Assembly: GCA_029251375.1 (NCBI GenBank)
Contig: JAQXDL010000023.1
Location: 47,011-111,010 of the forward strand
DNA length: 64,000 nucleotides
Origin: Pseudomonadales bacterium
GTDB lineage: Bacteria > Pseudomonadota > Gammaproteobacteria > Pseudomonadales > Azotimanducaceae
Reading direction: 5' to 3'
Below, one piece after another: positions 27,330 to 36,316 of this stretch. Within the stretch, counting starts at the first letter, position 1. Each line of letters starts with the position of its first letter. A program made the position numbers and the translations under genes. Below the pieces are notes generated by a model. The model saw nothing but the letters and a program-made list of their open reading frames with translations, had not been told where the DNA came from and did not search any database.

Positions 27330-27482
27330 CGTTTTCTGCTCATATCTGAAAGGTCGAACGCTTGATCCATTTAATCAGGATCCCTAATGAGAGCACTAAA
27401 TTGCCGAAAGACTTTACTCTCAATATTTAATACATACAACCATTTACGGATGAAAGCTAATAGTCTGGGTTACCAAGTAAAG

Positions 27483-28193
27483 CTAAAAGTCATCAAAGGC
27501 GTCGTCAACCTCACCATCAGCGATTAAGTAAGCACGTCGCTGCAGAAAAGCGTCACGGATAAACAGGTACCGATCACCAAATATCGCACCTTCCGCGGCA
27601 AACAACCCGGCACGCGTATGAATTGCTCGAACGCCAAACAAGACGTTACGGTGATTAACCGGGTACAGATACAAAATCGGATCAAGCCTTGGATTGAGAG
27701 GGTTTGTTAGGGCGTCGGTCAACGTATTGGGTCCGAGAAAAGGCAGCACTAGATAAGGTCCTTGTGGCAGCCCCCAAACAGCTAGGGTTTGAGCAAAATC
27801 TTCGTTGTGCTTCTGCAACCCTAATTTAGTTGCGGGGTCAAACAAGCCCCCTATGCCCACGGTTGTATTAACCACTAGCCTTGCAAAGTCGGAACTACCA
27901 TGCCGCAACTTTCCTTGCAGTATGTTGTTCACACCGGTCTCAATATCTTCAAGGTTCGAGAAAAAATTTCCGACGCGGCGCTGAACAAAACTCGGCGTCA
28001 GCCACTGATAAAATTTCGCGACAGGCTTTAGCACAACCTTGTCAGCGACATCGTTGAAACCATGAGTCGCTCGATTTAAGCCCTCCCAAGGGTCTGGGTT
28101 CTTATCCTCAGCGAGACTCGTTGACGCAAGACACAAGCATAAAATGGCCAAGACAATACGTAGAGCTATGTTATTAGTGGTTACTATGGGCAT
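27483..28193 (-). CDS. mlaA: MlaA/VacJ-family outer-membrane lipid-asymmetry protein
   Basis: A 236-residue MlaA homologue, the outer-membrane component that removes surface phospholipids for retrograde transport by the Mla system. Family signature: DPWEGLNRATHGFND, VGNFFSNLEDIETGVNNILQG, FARLVVNTTVGIGGLFDPA, EDFAQTLAVWGLPQGPYLVLPFLGP. The signal peptide ends STSLA-ED and has no convincing lipobox cysteine, although MlaA is usually a lipoprotein. Other mla genes are absent here. Confidence 0.93.
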   Translation of the reverse strand: MPIVTTNNIALRIVLAILCLCLASTSLAEDKNPDPWEGLNRATHGFNDVADKVVLKPVAKFYQWLTPSFVQRRVGNFFSNLEDIETGVNNILQGKLRHGSSDFARLVVNTTVGIGGLFDPATKLGLQKHNEDFAQTLAVWGLPQGPYLVLPFLGPNTLTDALTNPLNPRLDPILYLYPVNHRNVLFGVRAIHTRAGLFAAEGAIFGDRYLFIRDAFLQRRAYLIADGEVDDAFDDF

Positions 28194-28420
28194 TAACTGA
28201 CACTGCTTCCTTAGGCTTATATTATCTGCGTGACACCTAAAGGCTTGAAGGCAAAAACACCTAAATCCAATCAGGCTTTAACTATACCCGCCTTGATAAA
28301 TACAACAACAACCTTGCTTAGCGCTTCACGATTCAAAATTGTTACGGTTGTTAGTGAATTTTTTAGCAGAAACAGGCAATTTTTAGACACCAACACTCGC
28401 GTCATCAGTTAGACAGTGCT

Positions 28421-31400
28421 TTATCGCTTTGCGTTCGCAGAGCCTTGCCACTCTTTGTCTAAACGTTTGGCTGAGACTGGCATACTTGTACCTAGCGGCT
28501 GAGCAAACAAAGAAACGCGGTACTCCTCAATCATCCATCGATACTGCTGAGTTCTGCGGTCATTGTACGCGCCTGAATCAATCAATCTTTGCCAGTGCAA
28601 CCGCACTAGGCCAATCATCTCGTCGTCCTTAGGAGATTGTTTCTCCATACGATATTCGATTGCTTTGAGATAACGTGGCATTTGCTTTAACCATTGGAAC
28701 GGAACCCGCTTGAGAAAACGCTCGCCAATGAGCTGGTCCAACTGCGCACTAATGTCGCCTACCAGCGCCTGATTATGTGATTTTGCCATCTCTTTCAGGT
28801 GTCTTTGAATTGATAGCCCTCTTTCAAGTATTTCACCCACCAGCTTGCCAACACTATTCATCACATTTACTAGTTCTTGCTTTTGCTTCAATCGAGTTTG
28901 AAAGCCATCGCGATCCCTGACTAACGATTGAGATTCAATAAATGTATAACGGAAAATCGCTGCAACTAAATCGTTCAGCAATTCATCACTACTACCTGTC
29001 GTTGCGTAAAACAACGCAAAGCGCTTGAAGCCAGGTATGTTTCTTCTCACATATTTTTCTTGATCCGACAGTTGCAGGGTCAACAATCGTTGCAAGCCTA
29101 CTTCATAGAGTTCAATCGCACTTACCTTATTGTCGATAATTTCTATGGCAACTGAATCACCTTTATCGACAAGCGCAGGATAACCCCTGACATCGATGCC
29201 TGATTGCTTCAACAAAATTTCCTCGGGCAGTGCCTCGAAATCCCATTGCGTCACGCCGACGCGCTCAAGCGTGTGTTGATCCCTTTGCTTAAACTGTTGT
29301 TCGACCCGTTGATTATATTTTTCTACAAGCGCTGCTAAGTCCCTGCCGGTGTCGACGATATCACCCTGATCATTGAGCACCTTAATGTTCATTCGAAGAT
29401 GATGATCAATGCCGTCTTCCTGAAAGTCAGATGGCTGCACCTTCACACCAGATTGGCGAAACAATTTTTCTGACATGACTTCCGCCAGAGAACGCCCGTC
29501 GTATTCAATTTGACCCGCTAAGGCTTTCGCATAATCTGGCGCTGGCACAAAATTCTTTCTCAGTGCTTTTGGTAAAGATTTAATCATGGCCAAACATTTC
29601 TCTTCCAGCAGACCCGGAATAACCCAATCGAGCCGAGATCGATCAACCTGTCTCAAAATTGCCATCGGAATATTGACACTCACACCATCGTGCTCGTGTT
29701 GTGGATCAAACTGATAGTCTAGTTTCAATTTAGCTTCGGCGATCTCTATGGTATTCGGATACATCGCCTCGGACAGTTCCGCGTCCGATCGCATAAGGAG
29801 ATCCTTTTGCATAAACAGGAACTTCGGCTGTTTGACCTCTATTTGCTTTCGCCACGCATCCAGATCAAAGCCACTAACAATATCGAGGGGAATTTTCTCA
29901 TCATAGAATCGATATAGGGTGTGAGTGTCGACAAGAATGTCACGCTTGCGCGACTTAGACTCAAGTTGTTCCACCTCCGCAACCAGCTGGCAGTTATGTC
30001 GATAGAAGCCCGCCTTCGAACTCAGTTGCTCTTCGACTAATCCAGACTGAATCAGTATTTGTCGAGCCTTGTGCGGATCTACTGAACCATAATCGACCCT
30101 ACGGCGCTTTATGATGACAAGCCCGTAAAGCATGACTTCCTCAAAGGCAAAGACTTGGCCTCGATCAGCATCAAAATGTGGTTCATGGTAGGTGCGCTTA
30201 ACCAAATGCTGAGCTAACGGTTCAACCCATTCAGGCTCAATCTCCGCGACCGTACGCCCAAACAGGCGGGTGGTCTCAACGAGCTCACCCGCCATTACCC
30301 ACCGAGGTTTACGCTTAAACTGGCTTGAACCTGGGAAGACATAGAAACGCCGATTTCGCGCCCCTAGGTATTCGTTCTCTTTACCTTTTTCGCCTAAATT
30401 ACCCAACAAACCCGACAGCAAAGCCGCATGGATATCGTCGTAATGTGCCTGCTGTTTGTTCATGTTCAGTTTGAGTTCCTGGCACATTAACCGAAGCTGG
30501 CGATGATTCTCACGCCACTCAAAATATCGCACATAGGAAATAAAATTCTCGCGACAAAAACTGCGAAATTGTTTGTTTGTTAGCTCGACCCTACTTTTCT
30601 CACAATGATCCCACAGCTTCAAAAACGCCACGAAGTCAGATTTCTCATCCCAGTACTGTCGATGTTTTTGATCAGCAGCCTGTTGACGTTCATGGGGACG
30701 CTCTCTTGGATCTTGAATCGCGAGCACGCTGACAATTGTTAGAACATCAGACAAGCAATTTTTCTTACTCGCTTCCAACAACATTCGCCCTAAACGCAGA
30801 TCAATCGGTATTCGCGATACATCCCGGCCCAACCGCGTAATTTGCTTTCGCTTATCCACCGCTTGAAGCTCGGACAATAAATGATATCCGTCGTTTATCT
30901 GTCTTTGGTCCGGCTTTTCGATAAAGGGAAATTTTGCAACGTCGCCCAACTTTAGCACCAACATTTGCAGTATCACCGCAGCTAGGTTAGTCCGTAGGAT
31001 TTCTGGTGCGGTGAATTCCGATCGAGAAATGAAGTCTTCTTCTGAATATAGGCGAATACAAACACCATCACTGATACGACCGCATCGACCCATACGCTGA
31101 TTAGCACTGGCTTGGGAGATTCTCTCTATCGGCAACTGCTGAACTTTTGAGCGAAAACTGTATCGAGAGATTCGTGCTAAACCGGGGTCGATCACATAAC
31201 GAATCCCCGGCACAGTCAAAGAAGTTTCCGCTACGTTAGTCGCCAGAACAACACGTCGCCCCTTATGCCGTTGGAACACCCGATTTTGCTCAGCCACACT
31301 TAGCCTTGAATACAATGGCAGTACTTCAAGCTGCTTTAAATTAGACTTGCGAATAAGCTGGGCTAACTCGCGTATCTCTCGCTCCCCTACCAAAAATATC

Positions 31401-32260
31401 AGCACATCACCCGGACTTGAGTGGCCTCTTTCAAGTTGCTCAATCTCAGCGAGAGCATCCAATATCGCTTGATTCACAAGTTCATCAGCATCAGATATTT
31501 TCGAGCTTTCTTCCGCTGGACGATATAACACTTCCACAGGGAATGTTCTGCCCGACACTTGCACCACTGGCGCATTGGAGAAATGTTTTGAGAAACGCTC
31601 AACGTCGATCGTCGCTGAAGTAATGATGACTTTCAAATCGGGTCTTTGCGGTAGAATTCGTTTTAGATAACCGAGTAGAAAATCGATATTTAGGCTACGT
31701 TCGTGCGCCTCGTCAATGATCAAAGTATCGTACTGTTGCAGAAAACGATCTTTCTGCGTCTCCGCTAACAATATGCCATCGGTCATCACTTTGACTAGCG
31801 TTGTGTCCGTCGTCTTGTCGGTGAATCGAACCTGATAGCCCACCTCTTCACCAAACTTTACCGATAACTCTTCAGCGATACGTGTTGCTACTGTACGAGC
31901 AGCGACACGTCGTGGCTGTGTATGGCCAATCTTACCGACAACGCCACGGCCTAGTTCTAGACAGATCTTGGGGATCTGGGTTGTCTTACCCGAACCCGTC
32001 TCACCGGCAATAATAACAACCTGACTTTGTTCTATAGCCCGCTTTATCTCGTCAACACGTTGACTGACCGGCAGCTGTGGCGGATAGATTACCTTCGGCA
32101 GGGCAGCGTGCCGTTTTTCGACCAAATTGGCAGAGCGCGTTACCTGCTCTTCGAGTTTGGCGCGACTTCGCTTACTCGCCAACAGCTTACGCATGCGAAA
32201 ACGATCCCGAATCATGCAAGCATCTATGGCTTCTGATAATTCATTGTAGGGTCGATTCAC
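28421..32260 (-). CDS. hrpA: ATP-dependent RNA helicase HrpA
   Basis: A 1279-residue DEAH-box helicase. Walker A GETGSGKT is at 86-93, DEAH at 183-186, SAT in VIITSATID and the QRMGRCGR motif VI follow. The very long C-terminal region with the DUF3418-type domain matches full-length gammaproteobacterial HrpA (about 1300 residues). HrpA resolves stalled ribosomes and processes mRNA in E. coli. The gene is intact and alone on its transcript; upstream lies a 10-bp tandem repeat. Confidence 0.95.
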   Translation of the reverse strand: MNRPYNELSEAIDACMIRDRFRMRKLLASKRSRAKLEEQVTRSANLVEKRHAALPKVIYPPQLPVSQRVDEIKRAIEQSQVVIIAGETGSGKTTQIPKICLELGRGVVGKIGHTQPRRVAARTVATRIAEELSVKFGEEVGYQVRFTDKTTDTTLVKVMTDGILLAETQKDRFLQQYDTLIIDEAHERSLNIDFLLGYLKRILPQRPDLKVIITSATIDVERFSKHFSNAPVVQVSGRTFPVEVLYRPAEESSKISDADELVNQAILDALAEIEQLERGHSSPGDVLIFLVGEREIRELAQLIRKSNLKQLEVLPLYSRLSVAEQNRVFQRHKGRRVVLATNVAETSLTVPGIRYVIDPGLARISRYSFRSKVQQLPIERISQASANQRMGRCGRISDGVCIRLYSEEDFISRSEFTAPEILRTNLAAVILQMLVLKLGDVAKFPFIEKPDQRQINDGYHLLSELQAVDKRKQITRLGRDVSRIPIDLRLGRMLLEASKKNCLSDVLTIVSVLAIQDPRERPHERQQAADQKHRQYWDEKSDFVAFLKLWDHCEKSRVELTNKQFRSFCRENFISYVRYFEWRENHRQLRLMCQELKLNMNKQQAHYDDIHAALLSGLLGNLGEKGKENEYLGARNRRFYVFPGSSQFKRKPRWVMAGELVETTRLFGRTVAEIEPEWVEPLAQHLVKRTYHEPHFDADRGQVFAFEEVMLYGLVIIKRRRVDYGSVDPHKARQILIQSGLVEEQLSSKAGFYRHNCQLVAEVEQLESKSRKRDILVDTHTLYRFYDEKIPLDIVSGFDLDAWRKQIEVKQPKFLFMQKDLLMRSDAELSEAMYPNTIEIAEAKLKLDYQFDPQHEHDGVSVNIPMAILRQVDRSRLDWVIPGLLEEKCLAMIKSLPKALRKNFVPAPDYAKALAGQIEYDGRSLAEVMSEKLFRQSGVKVQPSDFQEDGIDHHLRMNIKVLNDQGDIVDTGRDLAALVEKYNQRVEQQFKQRDQHTLERVGVTQWDFEALPEEILLKQSGIDVRGYPALVDKGDSVAIEIIDNKVSAIELYEVGLQRLLTLQLSDQEKYVRRNIPGFKRFALFYATTGSSDELLNDLVAAIFRYTFIESQSLVRDRDGFQTRLKQKQELVNVMNSVGKLVGEILERGLSIQRHLKEMAKSHNQALVGDISAQLDQLIGERFLKRVPFQWLKQMPRYLKAIEYRMEKQSPKDDEMIGLVRLHWQRLIDSGAYNDRRTQQYRWMIEEYRVSLFAQPLGTSMPVSAKRLDKEWQGSANAKR

Positions 32261-32318
32261 TGTGGTTACCTAAGCAGAAGAAGTATTTGAAACAGTTGTT
32301 GCGTTTATCTTTCTTGAA

Positions 32319-32388
32319 GACCTATGTAGACCTATGCAGACCTATGCAGACCTATGAAGACCTATGACAACCTATAGAGACCCATAAA
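32319..32388. repeat. 10-bp tandem repeat (seven units) upstream of hrpA
   Basis: Units follow the pattern GACCTATGnA: four near-identical copies from 32319, then three increasingly diverged copies to 32388. The 10-bp period is close to one DNA helical turn. It lies about 60 bp upstream of the hrpA start, where promoter elements would be expected. Confidence 0.85.
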
Positions 32389-32476
32389 GCCGGATCTTAA
32401 AGGCGTCGAATAATAACAGTAATTCAACGGAAAGAGTCTGCATTTAGCGATCAGGTATGGCCGCTAATTCCAAGTC

Positions 32477-32508
32477 TAAAACAAAAAACCCCGCGGTTAA
32501 GCAGGGTT
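32477..32508 (-). terminator. Intrinsic terminator of the MoxR/VWA operon
   Basis: On the minus strand AACCCTGC pairs with GCGGGGTT (one mismatch) around a 6-nt loop, followed by TTTTTTGTTTT. This is a textbook Rho-independent terminator. It lies about 125 bp after the VWA gene stop, beyond the GATC repeat. Confidence 0.85.
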
Positions 32509-32520
32509 ATTGTTAGAGTC

Positions 32521-32597
32521 TCGATCATATCTTGATCATATCTTGATCAGGCCTAGATCAGGTCTAGATCAAATCTATAGCAGACCTAAACTCGATC
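32521..32597. repeat. 11-bp tandem repeat carrying phased GATC sites
   Basis: Five units of 11 bp, pattern TTGATCAtatC/TAGATCAggTC, run from 32521 to 32575, followed by two degenerate units to 32597. GATC starts at 32523, 32534, 32545, 32556 and 32567, exactly 11 bp apart, with a further GATC at 32594. The tract lies between the VWA stop and its terminator and so is transcribed in the 3' UTR. Confidence 0.88.
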
Positions 32598-32631
32598 TAT
32601 GTTTCGCCGACGGTTAAATTTCGGCTCGCGT

Positions 32632-33783
32632 CTACTTCGATAAGTAGTTCATACCGTTTTCGATACCGCGAATTGTCATCGGAAACATATGCTCGTCAAC
32701 AAGCTTCTTGGTGATAGCCACCGAGTTTGAATATTCCCACGTATCTTGCGGCGTAGGATTTATCCAGATGACTTTATCAAATGTATCGATCATTCGCTGC
32801 ATCCAAATCGCACCGGCTTCTTCATTCCAATGTTCAACACTGCCACCTGCATGAGTAATTTCATACGGTGCCATCGTTGCATCGCCAACGAAGATGACTT
32901 TATAGTCATGAGAATATTTGTGCAGCAAGTCGAATGTTTCTAGACGTTCATTCATCCGTCGCTTATGTTCTTTCCAGACGCCATCGTAGATGAAGTTATG
33001 AAAGTAATAAGTTTCTAGATGCTTGAATTCAGAACGCGCGGCCGAGAACAATTCTTCGCAAACCTTGACGTGCGCATCCATCGAGCCGCCATTATCGAGA
33101 AACAAAAGCACTTTTACAGTGTTTTTGCGCTCAGGTCGCATGACGATGTCCAACATGCCACCATTTTTCGCGGTTTTATCAATCGTATTATTGATATCGA
33201 ACTCGTCTTCCGCACCTGTACGAGCAAGTTTTCTCAGGCGCCGCAAGGAAATCTTCATCCCGCGCGTACCTAACTCAACATTGTCGTCGTAAGATTTGTA
33301 ATCACGCTTGTCCCAAGTTCGCTTGCCACGACGCTTCTTGCCTTTGCGCTCTTTGCCGTCGTCGCCTTTACCGTTCTCGCCCTTGCCTTCTTTATCTTTC
33401 TCTTTGCCTTCGCCTTTTGCAGCTTCTTCAACCTGACGTTTGAATTCTTCAATCAGTTTTTCGAGACCACCTAAGGATTTGATTTTTTCCAGTTCTTCTG
33501 GCGACAGTGATTTTTCAAACTCACGACGCAGAAATTCATCAGGAATCATCGATGCAATCATCGATGACAAATCTTCAAGACCTTTGAAGTAAGCACTAAA
33601 AGCACGGTCGAACTTGTCATAATGACGCTCGTCTTTTACCAAAGCCATTCGACTCAGGTAGTAGAATTCGTCAATATCTGCATAAACTAAACGTGCTTTA
33701 AGCACCTCGAGTAAATGTAAAAGCTCCGTAATTGATACAGGTATCCTGGCATCCTTCAATGCCAGGAAAAAGTTGATCAACAT
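32632..33783 (-). CDS. VWA-domain protein, CoxE-like
   Basis: A 383-residue protein with an N-terminal helical region, a Lys/Glu/Gly-rich linker (about 120-165) and a C-terminal von Willebrand A-like domain. The MIDAS motif is FLDNGGSMDAH (D230, G232, S234), followed by HNFIYDGVW and VIFVGDATM. VWA/MoxR pairs act as chaperone-like machines that insert metals or remodel protein complexes. The MoxR-type ATPase gene lies 10 bp upstream. No obvious client such as a CO dehydrogenase or methanol dehydrogenase is adjacent. Confidence 0.88.
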   Translation of the reverse strand: MLINFFLALKDARIPVSITELLHLLEVLKARLVYADIDEFYYLSRMALVKDERHYDKFDRAFSAYFKGLEDLSSMIASMIPDEFLRREFEKSLSPEELEKIKSLGGLEKLIEEFKRQVEEAAKGEGKEKDKEGKGENGKGDDGKERKGKKRRGKRTWDKRDYKSYDDNVELGTRGMKISLRRLRKLARTGAEDEFDINNTIDKTAKNGGMLDIVMRPERKNTVKVLLFLDNGGSMDAHVKVCEELFSAARSEFKHLETYYFHNFIYDGVWKEHKRRMNERLETFDLLHKYSHDYKVIFVGDATMAPYEITHAGGSVEHWNEEAGAIWMQRMIDTFDKVIWINPTPQDTWEYSNSVAITKKLVDEHMFPMTIRGIENGMNYLSK

Positions 33784-33793
33784 CTATCTAACC

Positions 33794-34651
33794 TCACTTT
33801 GCTCCACTGCCGCCCTGGCGACGATTCATAAATGCTAGTCGCTCAAGCAACTGAACATCTTGTTCGTTCTTCACCAACGCACCATATAGAGGAGGAATAG
33901 CCTTCGATGTATCTCGGTTCTTAAGAATCTCTTCAGGAATATCATCAGCCATGAGCAGTTTTAACCAGTCGATCAACTCAGAAGTTGATGGCTTCTTCTT
34001 GAGACCAGGTACTTTTCGAACATCGAAGAAAATCTCCATGGCTTCTTTAACCAGATCCTGCTTAATTTCAGGAAAATGCACATCGACGATTTCTTGCATC
34101 GTGTCACGGTCTGGGAACTGAATGTAGTGGAAGAAACAACGACGTAAAAACGCATCAGGCAGTTCTTTCTCATTGTTACTGGTGATGATGATTACCGGAC
34201 GATTCTGAGCGACAATCGTTTCGCCAGTCTCGTAACAATCGAACTTCATCTTGTCTAATTCCAACAGCAGGTCGTTTGGAAACTCAATATCGGCTTTATC
34301 GATTTCATCGATTAGCAGTACAACTTTCTTGTCAGCTTCGAAAGCTTCCCAGAGTTTACCTTTAGCGATGTAATTCTTAATGTCATGGACCCGTTCATCA
34401 CCAAGTTGTGAATCTCTCAGACGTGACACAGCGTCATACTCGTAAAGACCTTGTTGAGCCTTTGTCGTTGATTTGACGTGCCAAGAGATGAGTTCCATGC
34501 CGAGAGATTCAGCGATCTCTTCTGCCAGCATGGTTTTACCTGTACCAGGTTCACCCTTAATAAGTAACGGTCGTTCTAGCGTGACAGCGGCATTTACTGC
34601 CATCTGCAGTTCTTCTGTAGCAATGTATGTACTTGTACTGGAAAATTTCAT
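33794..34651 (-). CDS. MoxR-family AAA+ ATPase
   Basis: A protein of about 285 residues from ATG 34651; a TTG four codons upstream is less likely. Walker A GEPGTGKT is near residues 33-40, Walker B VVLLIDEIDKAD, sensor 1 IIITSNNEKELPDAFLRRC and an arginine-finger region follow. MoxR ATPases work with VWA proteins to mature or disassemble enzyme complexes. It is cotranscribed with the CoxE-like gene downstream. Confidence 0.92.
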   Translation of the reverse strand: MKFSSTSTYIATEELQMAVNAAVTLERPLLIKGEPGTGKTMLAEEIAESLGMELISWHVKSTTKAQQGLYEYDAVSRLRDSQLGDERVHDIKNYIAKGKLWEAFEADKKVVLLIDEIDKADIEFPNDLLLELDKMKFDCYETGETIVAQNRPVIIITSNNEKELPDAFLRRCFFHYIQFPDRDTMQEIVDVHFPEIKQDLVKEAMEIFFDVRKVPGLKKKPSTSELIDWLKLLMADDIPEEILKNRDTSKAIPPLYGALVKNEQDVQLLERLAFMNRRQGGSGAK

Positions 34652-35088
34652 ATGTATTAACAACCAAGGAATTGAAGCGAAAGAATATAACTTCCAGCAC
34701 TTTAATTTGCCAGCGGTTACATATCAAGGCTATATAAGACGGATAGATACCGGTTATGACCATCATAATTTGATGTTATGAGCCTAATGGGTCAATCAGC
34801 TCTGAACACGCACGCCAGCCGCAAAATGCCGTGAATATGCACACGACGATGCAGAATTGGCTGGCTCGGCCGTAATCGCAACGACTTGAGCAAAGAAACC
34901 ACAGGAACAGCCAGGCGCATCCAAACAGTGGACTTAGCACTTAGTATTTTTGAGCAGATGGAGACTTTTTGATTTAAACGAGCCGACAAGACACGCAGGT
35001 CTTAGCAATGCAGCGAGCTTGATCGCTAAAATAGATTAGGTGGATATAAAGATGCTAACGCAGCAGGCAGGACAAGCAAACGTATCGC
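34652..35088. other. Gene-poor interval
   Basis: No convincing gene was found in about 437 bp. Short open frames exist, but none has a ribosome site and recognisable protein pattern. No tRNA-like clover leaf or strong terminator was seen. It should contain the promoter for the MoxR gene at its left end. Confidence 0.5.
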
Positions 35089-35430
35089 TTACGAGCGCGA
35101 TCGATGCCGCCGCAACTGCCTAATGGTGAGTATCAGAAGCATAGCAAACAGCGCAAATAGCAGCGCAACACCACCTTTCATGCCGCTTTTTGCCCCCTCT
35201 AGTAATAAATCCATCAACAGCACGACAATGGCGGGTGCGTAGAACTCAGTGGATTCGCCAGCGTACCAAGGAGTAAACAAGACAACCAATGCAACGCCTC
35301 GAAGCAGATCTCGCCAGCCGACATTTTTAATAAATGAGGTTACCTTCCACCAGAACAGGCAGCATCCTACTGCGGCAAAAAAGTAAATTAGCCAAGCGAG
35401 CAAATACTGATTGTCGTCAATAAAACTCAT
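35089..35430 (-). CDS. Small multi-pass membrane protein of unknown function
   Basis: A 113-residue protein with three or four hydrophobic helices (about 9-30, 41-55, 63-78, 84-103) and a very basic tail RQLRRHRSRS, which suggests a cytoplasmic C-terminus. No family was recognised. It lies 22 bp downstream of the YcgN-family gene on the same strand, so it is probably part of the rnd-ycgL-ycgN transcript. Confidence 0.7.
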   Translation of the reverse strand: MSFIDDNQYLLAWLIYFFAAVGCCLFWWKVTSFIKNVGWRDLLRGVALVVLFTPWYAGESTEFYAPAIVVLLMDLLLEGAKSGMKGGVALLFALFAMLLILTIRQLRRHRSRS

Positions 35431-35452
35431 TTACGATGAACTCCAGTGGGAC

Positions 35453-35986
35453 CTAAACAGATTCATCATTTTCTTGCTCCGGCTTTTGTCCTGGCGAGTG
35501 TTCTAGCTCTTCTTCTTCGACGTCTTCTAATTCATGCTCAACGCCAGCACCTTGATCTACCCAAACAATAATTTGCTCCTCGTAGCCATCAGGATGGACG
35601 AAACGTTCGTCGATAACCCGCCCTTTCACCGACATGCCCGCTTCGATAACAGATTCTTTTCTGCCCGTCACAAGGGGATGCCAATTAGGCAGATCTTTGC
35701 CTTCTGACAGCAACCGATAGGCACAGGTACCCGGCAGCCAATGAAATTCTTCGATCCGATCAATTGACAGATGGACGCAGTTGGGCACATTTTTATTTCG
35801 ATTCTCGTAGTCAGAACACTGGCAGCGCTCCTCATCAAGATACTGGCAGACCACCGATGTATAAAAGACTTCGCCGGTATCCTCGTCTTCGAGTTTGTGT
35901 AGGCAACATCGCGCACAACCATCGCAAAGACTCTCCCACTCTTGCGGATTCATCTCATCTAACGTTTTTTCTTTCCAGAAGGCCAT
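35453..35986 (-). CDS. ycgN: YcgN-family cysteine-cluster protein (UPF0260)
   Basis: A 177-residue protein with the family's cysteine array: LCDGCARCCLHKL near the N-terminus, then VVCQYLDEERCQCSDY, NCVHL and GTCAYRLL. The arrangement suggests metal or Fe-S binding, but the biochemical role is not known. The acidic C-terminal tail of about 30 residues is variable. Its ATG overlaps the ycgL stop by one base, so the two are translationally coupled. Confidence 0.92.
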   Translation of the reverse strand: MAFWKEKTLDEMNPQEWESLCDGCARCCLHKLEDEDTGEVFYTSVVCQYLDEERCQCSDYENRNKNVPNCVHLSIDRIEEFHWLPGTCAYRLLSEGKDLPNWHPLVTGRKESVIEAGMSVKGRVIDERFVHPDGYEEQIIVWVDQGAGVEHELEDVEEEELEHSPGQKPEQENDESV

Positions 35987-36252
35987 TATATTTTTTTACG
36001 TCCTAATTCGCCAACAATCACCGGTGGCATTTGCAGGTAATAACCTTGCTCTGTAAGGCTACTCTTGACGGTCTCAGCATCCGTTCTGGCGAATTTCTTA
36101 CCTTCGCTCAGGGTAAATGACAGCGCCACCGTTGGATTGGCAAACTTCTTAAGTAGAGCGTCGGGCACTTTCGTCAGTCCGTCGACACGATCTACATAGA
36201 GATAGGCTTCCGGCTGTTTGACACTTTTATACACATCACAGATCGTCATCAT
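35986..36252 (-). CDS. ycgL: YcgL-family protein
   Basis: A small protein of about 88 residues. The pattern CDVYKSVKQPEAYLYVDR, LLKKFANPTVALSFTLSEGKKFARTD and a final GYYLQMPP matches the YcgL domain, whose role is unknown. Two adjacent ATG codons (36252 and 36249) follow an AAGGGA ribosome site; an upstream in-frame GTG (36273) is less likely. It lies between rnd and ycgN, the usual gammaproteobacterial order. Confidence 0.9.
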   Translation of the reverse strand: MMTICDVYKSVKQPEAYLYVDRVDGLTKVPDALLKKFANPTVALSFTLSEGKKFARTDAETVKSSLTEQGYYLQMPPVIVGELGRKKI

Positions 36253-36316
36253 TTTCTTTCCCTTAAAACTCACGCCGACTTTGCGCGCAAGAATCTTCTA
36301 CTTTATGCGACGCATG

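Noticed and set aside
32319..32597. Repeats considered as a CRISPR array
   Set aside because: Units are 10-11 bp in direct tandem without unique spacers, and no cas genes are present.
32521..32597. GATC array considered as a replication origin
   Set aside because: No DnaA-box cluster, AT-rich unwinding element or origin-flanking genes were seen.
34792..34989. Short frame upstream of the MoxR gene
   Set aside because: No domain, no ribosome site, and composition like non-coding sequence.
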